The notes beneath the pieces are model-generated. The model searched no databases, was not told the DNA's origin, and worked only from the letters and a program-made list of their open reading frames with translations. A DNA stretch of 64,000 nt, taken from positions 496,001 through 560,000 of the forward strand of contig CAWBXV010000002.1 of the NCBI GenBank assembly GCA_963792875.1, read 5' to 3'. How positions within the stretch are numbered: the first letter of the stretch is position 1; every line of letters begins with the position of its first letter. Shown here piece by piece: positions 45,132-54,910 of the stretch. The DNA comes from JAHEGP01 sp963792875. GTDB taxonomy: Bacteria; Pseudomonadota; Gammaproteobacteria; Pseudomonadales; JAHEGP01. The position numbers and the translations under genes are program-made.

Positions 45132-45231
45132 TCGTTGCGGGCAACGTTACTGGCGGACACTCGCGCTACCCCCACCCAGACAACAGGCCTGCTACGGCAG
45201 CGCCGCAGCGCGCAGGACAGCCTGGCAGTGC

Positions 45232-47058
45232 CTACTCCAGCCCCAGGAAGCCGCCGGACTGGTGCTCCCACAGCTGCGCATACAGGCCGCCCAGGGCGAG
45301 CAGCGCCTGGTGGCTGCCCTCCTCCACGATGCGGCCCTGATCGAACACGATGAGCCGGTCCAGGGCGGCGATGGTCGACAGGCGATGGGCGATGGCGATC
45401 ACCGTCTTGCCGCTCATGAGCTGATACAGATTCTGCTGAATCGTCCCCTCCACCTCGGAATCCAGCGCCGAGGTGGCCTCGTCGAGCACCAGGATGGGGG
45501 CGTCCTTGAGCAGCACGCGGGCGATGGCGATGCGCTGGCGCTGCCCGCCCGACAGCGTCACACCCCGCTCGCCCACGTGGGCATCGTAGCCGGTGCGGCC
45601 GCTCGCATCGCACAGCGCCAGGATGAAATCGTGCGCCTGGGCCTGCTGCGCCGCCGCGATCATCTGGGCCTCGGTGGCATCGGGGCGCCCGAACAGGATG
45701 TTGTCGCGCACCGAGCGGTGCAGCAGCGCGGTGTCCTGGGTCACCATGGCGATATTCGCGCGCAGGCTCTCCTGGGTGACGTCGCGGACGTCGCAGCCGT
45801 CGATGGCGACGCTGCCGCCCTGCACATCGAAGAAGCGCAGCAGCAGGCTGACCAGCGTGGACTTGCCGGCACCGGAGCGGCCGACCACGCCCACCCGCTC
45901 CCCGGGGGCGATGTGCAGCTCGAGGCCGCGGAACACCGGCACGTCCGGGTTGTAGGCGAAGTCGACCCGAGTGAAGTCGATGCGCCCCTCGGGTACCCGC
46001 AGCGCGTCCAGCGCGCGGTCCTCGACCGAGAGCGGGTTGGCCAGGGTGTTGATGCCGTCCTTGACCGTGCCGATATTCTCGAACAGATTGCTCACCTCCC
46101 ACATGATCCAGTGCGACATCCCCGACAGGCGGATGGCGACGCTCAGGGCGACGGCGATGGCGCCGGGCGTGATGGCCGCCTGCAGCCACAGGTAGATGCC
46201 GAGGCTGGCGACGGCGAACACCAGCACCATATTGAGCGTCCACACCGACAGATTGAGCCAGGTCACCAGGCGCATCTGCGGGTGCACGGTGGCCATGAGC
46301 TCGTCCATGCCCGCGCGCACGTACTCGGCCTCGCGGCGGGCGTGTGAGAACAGCTTGAGGGTGACGATGTTGGCATAGCTGTCGACGATGCGGCCGACCA
46401 CCAGCGAGCGGGCGTCCGCCTGCCGGGTCGACACCTCGCGCAGCCGCGGCACGAAAAAGCGCAGAATGCCGATGTAGCCCAGCAGCCACAGCAGCAGCGG
46501 CACGCACAACCGCGCGTCGGCGCTGGCCACCAGGATGATGGTGGTGATCAGGTACACCGTCACGAACAGCATCACGTCCAGCGTCTTCATCACAGACTCC
46601 CGGACCGCCAGCGCCGTCTGCATCACCTTGGTGGCGACGCGCCCGCTGAACTCGCTCTGGAAGAAGGCGTAGCTCTGCTGCAGCAGGTAGCGATGGGCCA
46701 GCCAGCGCACCGACATGGGCAGATTGCCCATGAGGGTCTGGTGCACCACCAGCGAGTGCAGCAGCACCACCAGCGGGATCGCCACCAGGATGAACAGGCT
46801 CATGCCCAGCAGCAGCGGCCACTCCTGCTGCAGAAAGTGGGCGGGCTCGCTGGCGGCCAGCCAGTCCACGATCCTGCCCAGCACCCCGTAGAGCATGGCC
46901 TCGCCCGCGGCCAGGCAGGCCGTGAGCACCGCCATCAGCAGCAGGTAGGGCTCGAGACCGCGGGTATAGTAGCGGCAGAACCGGTACAGGCCGCTGGGTG
47001 GCTGTGCGGGTTGTTCCAGGGGGTAGGGGTCGATCAGTCGCTCAAAGAAGGCAAACAT
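45232..47058 (-). CDS. ABC exporter, transmembrane domain fused to ATPase
   Basis: 608 aa. Six membrane helices (about 35-310) are followed by an ATPase domain (about 370-608): Walker A VGRSGAGKST, signature LSGGQRQRIAIA, Walker B ILVLDEATSALD and H-loop AIAHRLST. It is a half-transporter of the MsbA/multidrug type that works as a dimer in the inner membrane. Cargo could be lipid, peptide or drug; nothing here narrows it. It is a single gene with no partner half-transporter nearby. Confidence 0.93.
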   Translation of the reverse strand: MFAFFERLIDPYPLEQPAQPPSGLYRFCRYYTRGLEPYLLLMAVLTACLAAGEAMLYGVLGRIVDWLAASEPAHFLQQEWPLLLGMSLFILVAIPLVVLLHSLVVHQTLMGNLPMSVRWLAHRYLLQQSYAFFQSEFSGRVATKVMQTALAVRESVMKTLDVMLFVTVYLITTIILVASADARLCVPLLLWLLGYIGILRFFVPRLREVSTRQADARSLVVGRIVDSYANIVTLKLFSHARREAEYVRAGMDELMATVHPQMRLVTWLNLSVWTLNMVLVFAVASLGIYLWLQAAITPGAIAVALSVAIRLSGMSHWIMWEVSNLFENIGTVKDGINTLANPLSVEDRALDALRVPEGRIDFTRVDFAYNPDVPVFRGLELHIAPGERVGVVGRSGAGKSTLVSLLLRFFDVQGGSVAIDGCDVRDVTQESLRANIAMVTQDTALLHRSVRDNILFGRPDATEAQMIAAAQQAQAHDFILALCDASGRTGYDAHVGERGVTLSGGQRQRIAIARVLLKDAPILVLDEATSALDSEVEGTIQQNLYQLMSGKTVIAIAHRLSTIAALDRLIVFDQGRIVEEGSHQALLALGGLYAQLWEHQSGGFLGLE

Positions 47059-47181
47059 CGCCTTGGTGTCCTGCTGAATTCAAGGCCTGGGATTCTAACG
47101 TCTCCCGGGGTGGCAGCTCCACCGCTGCAGGCTGCGGGCTGCGGGCATGGCGTCGATCCGGGGCGCGCCGCCTTGCAGCGC

Positions 47182-47213
47182 CGCGCGGAATCGCGCAAAA
47201 TCCGTTCCGCGCG
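47182..47213. repeat. 9-bp inverted repeat upstream of the UPF0114 gene
   Basis: CGCGCGGAA (47182-47190) and TTCCGCGCG (47205-47213) form an inverted repeat with a 14-base loop, about 50 bases before the start of the UPF0114 gene and within the divergent gap with the ABC exporter. It could be an operator or a leader hairpin. Confidence 0.35.
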
Positions 47214-47259
47214 CGGCGTCGTTCCCCGGCGGCGGCGCGCAATCTCTGAGAGCAACAGG

Positions 47260-47766
47260 ATGGCAGCAGTGGAACAATTCATCGAAACCTGCATGTACCG
47301 GTCGCGCTGGCTGCTGGCGCCGATCTACCTGGGCCTGTCGCTGGCGCTGGTCGCGCTGGGTGTCAAATTCTTTCAGGAGCTCTTCCACCTGCTGCCGCAG
47401 CTGCTGGCCATCACCGAGGCCGACATGGTGCTGGTGGTGCTGTCGCTGATCGATCTGGCCATGGTCGGCGGCCTCATCGTCATGGTGATGATGAGCGGCT
47501 ACGAGAACTTCGTCTCTCAGCTGAACATCGACGGCGAAAAACTCAGCTGGCTGGGCACCATGGACGCCTCGTCGCTGAAGATGAAGATCGCCGCCAGCAT
47601 CGTGGCGATCTCCAGCATCCACCTGCTCAAAGTGTTCATGAACGCCCCCAACACGCCGAACGACAAGATCATGTGGTACGTCATCCTGCACCTGACGTTC
47701 GTGCTGTCGGCCTTCAGCATGGGCTACCTGGACAAGATCTCCAAGAAGCCGCACACCACCAGCTGA
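47260..47766 (+). CDS. UPF0114/YqhA-family inner-membrane protein (TIGR00645)
   Basis: 168 aa with three to four membrane helices. The family core is visible in FIETCMYRSRWLLAPIYLGL at the N-terminus, SLIDLAMVGGLIVMVMMSGYENF in the second and third helices (split over two runs) and the polar SSLKMKIAASIVAISSIHLL. The function of the family is not known; some relatives neighbour ion or heme genes. The start is fixed by the family beginning; GAGAG is 8 bases upstream. Confidence 0.92.
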   Translation: MAAVEQFIETCMYRSRWLLAPIYLGLSLALVALGVKFFQELFHLLPQLLAITEADMVLVVLSLIDLAMVGGLIVMVMMSGYENFVSQLNIDGEKLSWLGTMDASSLKMKIAASIVAISSIHLLKVFMNAPNTPNDKIMWYVILHLTFVLSAFSMGYLDKISKKPHTTS

Positions 47767-47794
47767 TCCCGGCGCCGGCCGCGGGCGCGGCGGG

Positions 47795-49207
47795 TCACAG
47801 GTGTGGCGCCACCAGCTCGCGCACGTCGGCTCTGGCCTCGAGCCGCGCCGCCAGCAGAAACAGCCCGCCCAGCTTGCGGTGCAGGAACAGCGCGTCGGCG
47901 GGCGGCGTGTGCCAGTAGTCCTGGTCGCGGCTGAGCACCATGGCCGCCTCGTTGAGGCGGGTGCCCAGACGCGAGGCGCCGAAGTCGTAGGGCCCGTCGC
48001 ACTGAAAGGGCTCGCCGGCCATCATGATGATATCCAGCAGCAGCTCGGCCTGCTCCGCGGTCACGTGATCCTGAAAGTAGCCGATCGCCCGGCCGGCTTC
48101 GAACGCCAGGTCGCGGTCGGCATTGACCACGGCGCGGAACAGCTTGCGGTAGCTGCGGGCGAATTCGCGCGAGTAGGCCCGGGTGGCGCCGAAGTCCAGC
48201 AGCACCAGGCGCTTGCTCTGATAGCAGTAGCGATAGTTGGCGAAATTGGGATCGGTCTGCACCAGCTGGAACTCGAACAGTTCGCGGAAGAACAGTTCCA
48301 TGAGCAGGCTCACGGCGCGATCGCGCGTGCGCCGGGCAGAGCCCTCCAGCGACTCGATGGGGTGCCCCTCTACGAAGCTCATGGCGAGGATGCTCTCGGT
48401 GGTGAGCTCTTCGTCCACCTCGGGCACCACGAACTGCGGCGCGTCGCGCAGCAGCTGGCGGAAGTTGACCAGATGCGCCGCCTCCGCCAGATAGTCGGCC
48501 TCTTCGTGCAGCTGGCGCTTGGCCTCCTGCAGCAGCGGCTTGACGTCGATGCGGGACGGCAGCAGCCGGGAGATGCGCAGCAGCGACGCCACGTTGTCGA
48601 CGTCGCTGTCGATGCTGCGGCGCACGCCCGGGTACTGAATCTTGATCGCCAGCCGCTTGCCGCGCAAGGAGATCGCCTCGTGCACCTGACCGATCGAGGC
48701 CGCGGCCACCGGCCGGGAGCTGAACGAGTAGACCCGCCGCTGCCAGTCCTCCCCCCAGTTCTCGCACAGCTGGGCTTCGAGCTGTTTGGCCGGCATGGCG
48801 TGGGCATCGGAGCGCAGCCGCGCCAGGATGTCGGTGAGCTCCTTGGGCAACAGATCGCCGGCGTCCATGGACACCAGCTGGCCGACCTTCATGGCGGCGC
48901 CGCGCAGCTGGGCCAGCTGATCGGCCACCCGGCGCGCGTTGGCGGGCGTCAGCAGCAGGTCGCTGGTGCGGGGCCGGTTGCCCTTGGCCAGCTGCCGGCT
49001 GCCTTCGGCGATCATGCCGCCGGCCACACCGGTGGCGATGCGGACCATGCGGGAAAATCGCGAGAGCCGCGTATGCGGCACCGCGCGGGCATCGCTCTGG
49101 GCACGGGCCGCTTCGGGGAGGCCGCTGTCAGGCGCATCCTCAGTGGGTGCGACGGCGGGCGTGGCGTCTTCGGGATTATCTGTGTGACCATTTTCCATCG
49201 GGTACAT
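47795..49207 (-). CDS. COQ8/ADCK3-like atypical kinase (ABC1/UbiB family)
   Basis: 470 aa. The KxGQ motif is KVGQ (107-110), the alanine-rich nucleotide loop is VAAASIGQVHEA, and the catalytic part is QTDPNFANY followed by LLDFGATR. QTDPNxxNF-type loops are typical of COQ8/ADCK3 rather than of bacterial UbiB (HGDPHPGN). Members support ubiquinone synthesis through ATPase activity. CAGGAG precedes the ATG at 49207; the first 45 residues are acidic and disordered. It may be an additional UbiB-like protein, since no ubiquinone genes are near. Confidence 0.9.
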   Translation of the reverse strand: MYPMENGHTDNPEDATPAVAPTEDAPDSGLPEAARAQSDARAVPHTRLSRFSRMVRIATGVAGGMIAEGSRQLAKGNRPRTSDLLLTPANARRVADQLAQLRGAAMKVGQLVSMDAGDLLPKELTDILARLRSDAHAMPAKQLEAQLCENWGEDWQRRVYSFSSRPVAAASIGQVHEAISLRGKRLAIKIQYPGVRRSIDSDVDNVASLLRISRLLPSRIDVKPLLQEAKRQLHEEADYLAEAAHLVNFRQLLRDAPQFVVPEVDEELTTESILAMSFVEGHPIESLEGSARRTRDRAVSLLMELFFRELFEFQLVQTDPNFANYRYCYQSKRLVLLDFGATRAYSREFARSYRKLFRAVVNADRDLAFEAGRAIGYFQDHVTAEQAELLLDIIMMAGEPFQCDGPYDFGASRLGTRLNEAAMVLSRDQDYWHTPPADALFLHRKLGGLFLLAARLEARADVRELVAPHL

Positions 49208-49396
49208 CCGGGCTCCTGCTTGCTCGTGAGCGCCACCTGATGCGCTCCGGCCCTGCTGCATCGGCAGCGGCACCTGGCGGCGTCAGCGGGGCCGGCGCGC
49301 GATCCCTGCCAGCGCGTCGGGGGCCGTCAGGGCCAGTGGGCGAGCCGCCGGCCTCGCTCCAGCCAATACCGCCGCCACACCGGTAATACGCCGGTG

Positions 49397-49528
49397 TTAT
49401 CGAAAGCGCTCAGCTGTTGGTGAAAAGATTGGGGAGCTGCGCATCGGCACGCCGACGGCTGCGAACGTGAGGGGCTCTTCCAGGCCCACCAGCACGGCAT
49501 GCCGTCGCATGCTTGGGACGTCAATCAT
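49397..49528 (-). CDS. Possible 43-aa protein
   Basis: ATG at 49528 with CAGGA 8 bases before it; TAA at 49397-49399. The peptide begins MIDVPSMRRHAVLVGLEE and contains LTFAAVGVPM, a mix of charged and hydrophobic residues that looks more like protein than the Arg-rich nonsense of the other frames here. It could be a gene fragment. No family is recognised. Confidence 0.25.
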   Translation of the reverse strand: MIDVPSMRRHAVLVGLEEPLTFAAVGVPMRSSPIFSPTAERFR

Positions 49529-49645
49529 GGTGGGGTCCTGGGGCGGTCTCGCCCATCGGCCGTCGCACTGCCTGACAAGGGCGCGAGTTTATCTGCCCCG
49601 GCGCCGCAATTGCAACGGTTTTACCGGCGCGGGGCGGCGGTTTTG

Positions 49646-49676
49646 TTGCCGGGGCAAGCGCGACTTCTGCTACTAT
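49646..49676 (+). promoter_or_regulatory. Weak promoter before the hydrolase gene
   Basis: TTGCCG (49646-49651) and TACTAT (49671-49676) are 19 bases apart, slightly long, and lie about 75 bases before the hydrolase ATG. They match the consensus in 4 of 6 positions each. Confidence 0.25.
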
Positions 49677-49748
49677 CGGGACCTACCGGGTGCCGCGGCG
49701 GCGCCCTGAGACACGCTGTCTGCCATTGCTGATACGGGCCCCACTCCC

Positions 49749-50906
49749 ATGCTCAAGAAAACGCTGCTAAGCCTGCTGGTGCTGCTGATTATCGGGCTGA
49801 TACTGATAACGGTGGGCAGGCAGCCCGCCGCGCTGGACCATAACACCTACAGCTACCAGATGCTGCAGCCAGGCCCCTACAAGTTTACCAGCGAGGACAT
49901 CACGCTGGAGGACGACAGCCGCCCGACGCAGGCCAACGGCGATTTCCCCGGCAGCGCCTCGCGCAAGCTGGTCACGCGCCTGTGGCTGCCCGAGGCGAGA
50001 GCGCTGACGACCCCGCAGCCACTGCTGATCTACAGCCACGGCTTCATGTCGTCGCGCATCGGCGGCACCCACATCGCCGAACACCTCGCCAGCCTCGGCT
50101 ACATCGTGGCCGCCCCGGACTTCCCCCTGACCCACTTCAACGCTCCCAAGCCGCAGCTGGTCAAGGACGTGGTCAACCAGCCGGGCGATGTGTCGTTCAT
50201 CATCGACCAACTGCTCGCCCGCAGCCGCACCCAGGGCAGCGCGCTATACGGCGCCATCGACGAACGGCGCATCGCCGTCGCGGGCCTCTCGCTGGGCGGC
50301 ATGACCACCTCGCTGGTGGCGTTCCACCCCACCATGGGCGACCCCCGCATCGCCGCCGCAGTCTCCATCGCCGGCCCCTCCTTCATGTTCACGCCGGCGT
50401 TCTACCAGCACCACCGACTGCCCTTCATGATGATCGCCTCACCCATCGACGCCATGGTGAGCTACCCGGACAACGCCCTGCCCATAGTGCATGACGTCAA
50501 GGACGCGGTGCTGGTCAGCATCACCGATGCCTCCCATGCCGGCTTTTCGTATCAGTCACAGGCGCTGCGCTGGCTCGACAACCCGGACGCGCTCGGCTGC
50601 TGGGCCATCAAGGACAAGACCCGCACCGCCAGCGAGGAACCCTGGTACGATACCATCGGCTCGCCCGAGCAGGGCGTCGTGGCCGCTGCGGCGCCACCGT
50701 TGTGCGCCACCGATCCGCTGCCCAGATCGATGAACCCCATCCGCCAGCAGTGGTTCGCCACCCTGGCCGTCACCAGCTTTCTGCAGAGCCTGTTCGCGCC
50801 CCAGGAGCTGGAGCGCAGCCGCTATCGGCAGTTTCTGCTGCAGCAGCTCGCCTACGAGAACCCCGAGGTCACCGTCCAGGCCGGCCCGGGCCGGTTTGCC
50901 CAGTAG
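49749..50906 (+). CDS. Alpha/beta hydrolase (PAF-acetylhydrolase/dienelactone-hydrolase-like)
   Basis: 385 aa. An N-terminal helix (LLSLLVLLIIGLILITVG) anchors or exports it. The hydrolase core has LLIYSHGFMSS (oxyanion side), the nucleophile elbow GLSLGG and a late His in ASHAGF. The pattern of a long N-terminal strand region and SHG...GLSLGG resembles platelet-activating-factor acetylhydrolase-like lipases. The substrate is unknown. The FUSC efflux gene starts 15 bases after the stop, so it may be transcribed with that operon. Confidence 0.88.
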   Translation: MLKKTLLSLLVLLIIGLILITVGRQPAALDHNTYSYQMLQPGPYKFTSEDITLEDDSRPTQANGDFPGSASRKLVTRLWLPEARALTTPQPLLIYSHGFMSSRIGGTHIAEHLASLGYIVAAPDFPLTHFNAPKPQLVKDVVNQPGDVSFIIDQLLARSRTQGSALYGAIDERRIAVAGLSLGGMTTSLVAFHPTMGDPRIAAAVSIAGPSFMFTPAFYQHHRLPFMMIASPIDAMVSYPDNALPIVHDVKDAVLVSITDASHAGFSYQSQALRWLDNPDALGCWAIKDKTRTASEEPWYDTIGSPEQGVVAAAAPPLCATDPLPRSMNPIRQQWFATLAVTSFLQSLFAPQELERSRYRQFLLQQLAYENPEVTVQAGPGRFAQ

Positions 50907-50921
50907 CGCCGGCGCAGCGCG

Positions 50922-53069
50922 ATGAGCGAGCCGGCGCCGGCCCTGGCCAGCTTCCCGTTCCTGGGCCTGTCCGGGCGCATGCGCTGCGCCATCAAGGTGG
51001 CGATCAGCCTGACCCTGGCGTTCATGATTCCCATGGCGCTGGGCCTGCCCCAGGCCTCTACGGCCGCCATCACCATCATGATCATCGCCGCCAGCGGCGA
51101 CATGCGCGACTCGCTGATGAAGGGCACCCTGCGCCTGATCGGCACCGTGCTGGGCGCCGCCATCGGCCTCACGCTGATCGCCCTGTTCGCGCAGGAGCGG
51201 CTGCCCTATCTGCTCAGCGCCTCCGTGGTCGTCACCTGCCTGCTCTACCTCGCCAGCGTCTATCGCGGCGACGGCACCATCTTCACGCTCGCCACCGTGG
51301 TCACCCTGCTGGTATTCAATGGCGGGCAGGTCGAGAATGCCTTTCAGTACGGCATCGACCGCGCCTTCATGACCGTTTTCGGCGTCGCGCTGTACACCCT
51401 GGTAGGCAGCACGCTGTGGCCGCTCAAGTCGGAGCCTCGCCTGGAGGACGACGCCCGGCACTGGCTCGCGCTGAACCGCGACCTGGTCGCCGCCCTGCGG
51501 GAGGGCGGGGACCGCGAGGCCACCGCCGCGCTGATGGACCGCATCCACGGCGCCGAACAGACCCTGGCCACCACCTGGCAGGCGGCCCGCAGCCAGTACG
51601 ACGACGTCGCCGCCTACCGCCGCGAGTGGCAGCATCTCCAGGAAACCCAACGCAGCGTATCGCGCGAACTCAACACGCTGCTGGAACCCCCGGCGCGCCC
51701 GCCACTGGACTACGGCGACTTCATCCACGGCCACGACGAGGCCCTCGCCCACCTGGAGCAACAGCTCGACGCCGCCACCGCCGCCTGGCAGGGGCAGGCG
51801 GTAGCGGTGCCGCCGGCGCCGACGCTGCAATGGCGGACCGAGGCCCTGCGGCGGGCACCCCACCTGACCCGGGCCCGCGTCGCCGCCCGGGTCGCGGCGC
51901 TGGGCAGGCTGGGCACACTGAGCGCGCAGCTGCGCGATCTCGCCCGCTGCCTGGCATCGCGCGGCCCCAACCTGCAGCTACCGCCACCGCCGCCCGCCGC
52001 CGCCAGCTTCCGCTGGCTCGACCCGGAGAGCCTGAAACTGGCAGCGCGGGTGTTCATCGGCTTCTGGCTGACCAGCGCCATCTGGATCGGCATCAACCCG
52101 CCCGGCGGCTTCATGCTGGTGGTGTTCACCGTTCTGCTGCTGCCCATGGTGTCGTTCACCCCGCTGTCGCCCACCCTGCTCTACCTGCTGTTCGGCCTGG
52201 GCTTCCTGTTCGCCGTGCCCTGCTATGTCCTGCTGCTGCCCGCGCTCAGCCGCAGCTACGAAGTGGCGGCCTTCATCTTCTGCTACGCCTGGGTCGGGCA
52301 CTACTTCTTCAAGGGGCCGACCACGCTGTTCTTCATGCTGGGCCTGATGACCCTGGGCATCGACAACACGATGCACTACAACATGGCGGTGATACTGAAC
52401 CTGATGCTGATGTTCGCACTGGCCAGCACCGCATTGACGTTCCTCGACCACTTCGTCTTCAGCAGCAAGCCCGAGCGCCTGTTCGACCTGATGCGCCGAC
52501 GCTTCTTCCGCCACGCCGCGGCGCTGGCCTCGCTGCGCGCGGCGCCGGGCGGCGCCCGCCAAGGGGCGCGCTGGCAGCATCACGCCGGGGCGATGGAGGA
52601 GGCAGCGGCCAGGATGAAACTGTGGGCCGGCAGGATCGACACCGGCTACTTCCGCGGCAGCAGCCGCCAGCAGCTGCTGAGCTTTGCCGGGCGCTGCGAA
52701 GCGCTCGGTTATCAGCTGGGCAGCCTGGCAGACCCCCCGCCCGCCGCACTGGCGCCGGGCCTGACCGCGGCGATGCGCCGTCGCTTTGCGCAGGACGCGC
52801 TGCCCACCTGCCTGGGACTGCTGGGGGCGCGCTGCCCGGACGCCGGCACCCACCGGGCCTTTGCCGCGGCGGCCCCCAGCGCCAGTGCGGTCGAGGCGGC
52901 ACTGGACACAGTCTTCGATCGCGCGGATACTGAGCCGCCAACGCAGGAGCACGCCGCCATCCTTTATGCCCACCTCAATCAGCTCAGCCTGCTCTGGCTC
53001 GCCGTGACCTGCTGTGAGCAGGCACTGCGCGAAGTCGATTGGCGGGACCTGGCGCAGGGACGCTTTTAG
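50922..53069 (+). CDS. FUSC-family efflux permease (AaeB-like)
   Basis: 715 aa. Two halves each have a cluster of about five to six membrane helices (near residues 20-150 and 375-500) and a cytoplasmic helical domain between (residues 165-350), which is the FUSC layout. Relatives (AaeB, YhcP) export aromatic acids such as p-hydroxybenzoate with an HlyD-type partner. The next three genes (outer-membrane factor, DUF1656, HlyD) complete the machine. The stop is 2 bases before the next start. Confidence 0.92.
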   Translation: MSEPAPALASFPFLGLSGRMRCAIKVAISLTLAFMIPMALGLPQASTAAITIMIIAASGDMRDSLMKGTLRLIGTVLGAAIGLTLIALFAQERLPYLLSASVVVTCLLYLASVYRGDGTIFTLATVVTLLVFNGGQVENAFQYGIDRAFMTVFGVALYTLVGSTLWPLKSEPRLEDDARHWLALNRDLVAALREGGDREATAALMDRIHGAEQTLATTWQAARSQYDDVAAYRREWQHLQETQRSVSRELNTLLEPPARPPLDYGDFIHGHDEALAHLEQQLDAATAAWQGQAVAVPPAPTLQWRTEALRRAPHLTRARVAARVAALGRLGTLSAQLRDLARCLASRGPNLQLPPPPPAAASFRWLDPESLKLAARVFIGFWLTSAIWIGINPPGGFMLVVFTVLLLPMVSFTPLSPTLLYLLFGLGFLFAVPCYVLLLPALSRSYEVAAFIFCYAWVGHYFFKGPTTLFFMLGLMTLGIDNTMHYNMAVILNLMLMFALASTALTFLDHFVFSSKPERLFDLMRRRFFRHAAALASLRAAPGGARQGARWQHHAGAMEEAAARMKLWAGRIDTGYFRGSSRQQLLSFAGRCEALGYQLGSLADPPPAALAPGLTAAMRRRFAQDALPTCLGLLGARCPDAGTHRAFAAAAPSASAVEAALDTVFDRADTEPPTQEHAAILYAHLNQLSLLWLAVTCCEQALREVDWRDLAQGRF

Positions 53070-53071
53070 CG

Positions 53072-54667
53072 ATGGCAGCGGCGCGACGCCTGCCGGCGAC
53101 CCTGGCGCTCACCCTCGGCCTGGCATCCTGCACCATCCTGGGGCCGGATTTCGAGGCGCCCGCCCCGGTCCTGCCCGCCGCCTGGAGCGCCCTCGATGAC
53201 GCCGACAGCCGCTACCGGGCGGCCTACTGGTGGCGCCAATTCAAAGACCCGGTGCTCGACGAGCTGATCGCGGCCACCTATGCACAGAATCTCGATCTGC
53301 AGAGCGCGGGGCTGCGCATCCTGCAGGCCAGGGCGGCCCTGGGCATCGCCGACGGGCTGCGCTTTCCCCAGCAGCAGGCCCTCTCGGGCGCCCTGCTGCG
53401 CGGGCGCATGGAAGACCCGGCCCTGGAGAAACCGCGGTACCGCCCCTTCAACACCGCCAACCTGAACTTCGACGTCGGCTGGGAGATGGATATCTGGGGC
53501 AAGTACGCCCGCGGCATCGAATCCGCCGAGGCGGCGCTCTACGCCGCGGTCGCCTCCTACGACGACGTGCTCATCAGCCTGACGGCGGAGGTCGCCCGCA
53601 ATTACATCGACTACCGGGCCTTTCAGGAGCGCATTCTGCTGGCAGAGCAGAACAGCCTGATCCAGCAGCGGGTGGTGGGCATCACCGAGGTCCAGTACGA
53701 ATCCGGCAACGTCACCGAACTCGACGTGCAGCAGGCGCGAACCCAGCTCTACTCCACCCAGTCCCTGCTGCCGGCGCTGCGCATCGGCAAGGTGCAGACC
53801 CGCAACGCCATCGCCGTGCTGGTGGGCCAGCTGCCGGAGCAGGTGGAGGGGTTGCTGAGCGCGGGCGACCAGGCGCAGCGTGCGGTATTCGAGGCGCGCA
53901 CCCGCGCGCAGCAGCTCAACCGCTACCACGACCGGGACGGCGGCTACGAGAGCTATGACATCGTGCCGAGCACGCCGCCCCTGCGCACCGGCATCGACGC
54001 GAGCCTGGTGGCGCGGCGGCCCGACCTGCGGGTGGCGGAGCTGCAGGCCCGCGCCCAGAGTGCCCGCATCGGCCTGACCCAGGCCGAACTCTACCCCCAG
54101 TTCACGCTCTCCGGCAGTATCGGACTCAACCAGACCGTGCCCGCCGGTACGGCTTTCACCGGCAGCGACGCGGTCAGCGTCGTGCTGGGACCGGGCTTTC
54201 GCTGGAACATCTTCAACTATGGCCGGATCAGGAATCAGGTCCGCGTTGAGGACGCGCGCTTCCAGGAGAGCCTCACCCACTACAACCAGGCGGCGCTGCG
54301 CGCGGTGCAGGAGGTCAGCAACGCCATCGAGGGCTACCGCTTCACCCTCGAAGAGGAAAAGCTGCGGCTGGACACGGTGCAAGCCTCGGTGCGGGCGTTC
54401 AGCATCTCGATGACACAATACCAGGACGGGCTGGTGAGCTATCAGCGCCTGCTCAGCACGGTCGAGAAGATGACCCGCAACGAGGACCTGTATGCGCAGT
54501 CCAAGGCCGCCATCGCCAAGCAGGTCATCGCCCTCTACAAGGCCCTGGGCGGTGGCTGGCAGATGCGCAGCGGCCGGCCCTTCGTGGCGGAGGCGATCAG
54601 GCAGCAGATGGGCGAGCGCACCGACTGGGGCAAGTACCTCACACCGCCGGAGGACGCCCGGCCGTGA
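53072..54667 (+). CDS. NodT/OprM-family outer-membrane efflux lipoprotein
   Basis: 531 aa. Lipobox LASC at Cys20. Two TolC-like repeats follow: QNLDLQSAGLRILQARAA and VARRPDLRVAELQARAQ are the helical starts of each. The barrel region includes FDVGWEMDIWGKYARG. It forms the trimeric outer-membrane channel for the FUSC/HlyD pair. The ATG at 53072 is right after the FUSC stop; a longer upstream frame overlaps that gene. The 3' end overlaps the DUF1656 start (GTGA). Confidence 0.93.
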   Translation: MAAARRLPATLALTLGLASCTILGPDFEAPAPVLPAAWSALDDADSRYRAAYWWRQFKDPVLDELIAATYAQNLDLQSAGLRILQARAALGIADGLRFPQQQALSGALLRGRMEDPALEKPRYRPFNTANLNFDVGWEMDIWGKYARGIESAEAALYAAVASYDDVLISLTAEVARNYIDYRAFQERILLAEQNSLIQQRVVGITEVQYESGNVTELDVQQARTQLYSTQSLLPALRIGKVQTRNAIAVLVGQLPEQVEGLLSAGDQAQRAVFEARTRAQQLNRYHDRDGGYESYDIVPSTPPLRTGIDASLVARRPDLRVAELQARAQSARIGLTQAELYPQFTLSGSIGLNQTVPAGTAFTGSDAVSVVLGPGFRWNIFNYGRIRNQVRVEDARFQESLTHYNQAALRAVQEVSNAIEGYRFTLEEEKLRLDTVQASVRAFSISMTQYQDGLVSYQRLLSTVEKMTRNEDLYAQSKAAIAKQVIALYKALGGGWQMRSGRPFVAEAIRQQMGERTDWGKYLTPPEDARP

Positions 54668-54879
54668 CCAACCCCTACCCGCGCGAACTCGCTGTCGGCG
54701 ACGTCTACTTTTCGCCGCTGCTGGCCGTGCTCGGCCTGTCGCTGCTCGCCACCTGGCTCAGCGTGATCGCGCTCAACAGGCTGCGCCTGGCGCGCTTCAT
54801 CCGCTTTCCGTCGGCGACATTCCTGGCCATCATGGTGTTCTATGTGCTGGCTTTCGACCACTGGCTGCTCCGCCTGTGA
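54664..54879 (+). CDS. DUF1656 small membrane protein
   Basis: 71 aa from a GTG that overlaps the preceding stop. Two membrane helices (about 18-35 and 50-67) with a basic loop (NRLRLARFIRF) between them. The motif ELAVGDVYFSPLL is typical. It is almost always found between FUSC and HlyD genes (AaeX in E. coli); its role in the pump is not established. Confidence 0.92.
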   Translation: MTNPYPRELAVGDVYFSPLLAVLGLSLLATWLSVIALNRLRLARFIRFPSATFLAIMVFYVLAFDHWLLRL

Positions 54880-54910
54880 AGGGCGCCTGGCGACAGATGA
54901 CGGGAGAACT

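Larger units (their letters stand above)
49208..49748. other. 541-base gap with one possible short gene
   Basis: Between the COQ8-like gene (minus) and the hydrolase gene (plus). It holds a 43-codon open frame on the minus strand (49397-49528) and a weak promoter before the hydrolase gene (49646-49676). Otherwise I see nothing. Base composition is slightly less GC-rich than in the flanking genes. Confidence 0.5.
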
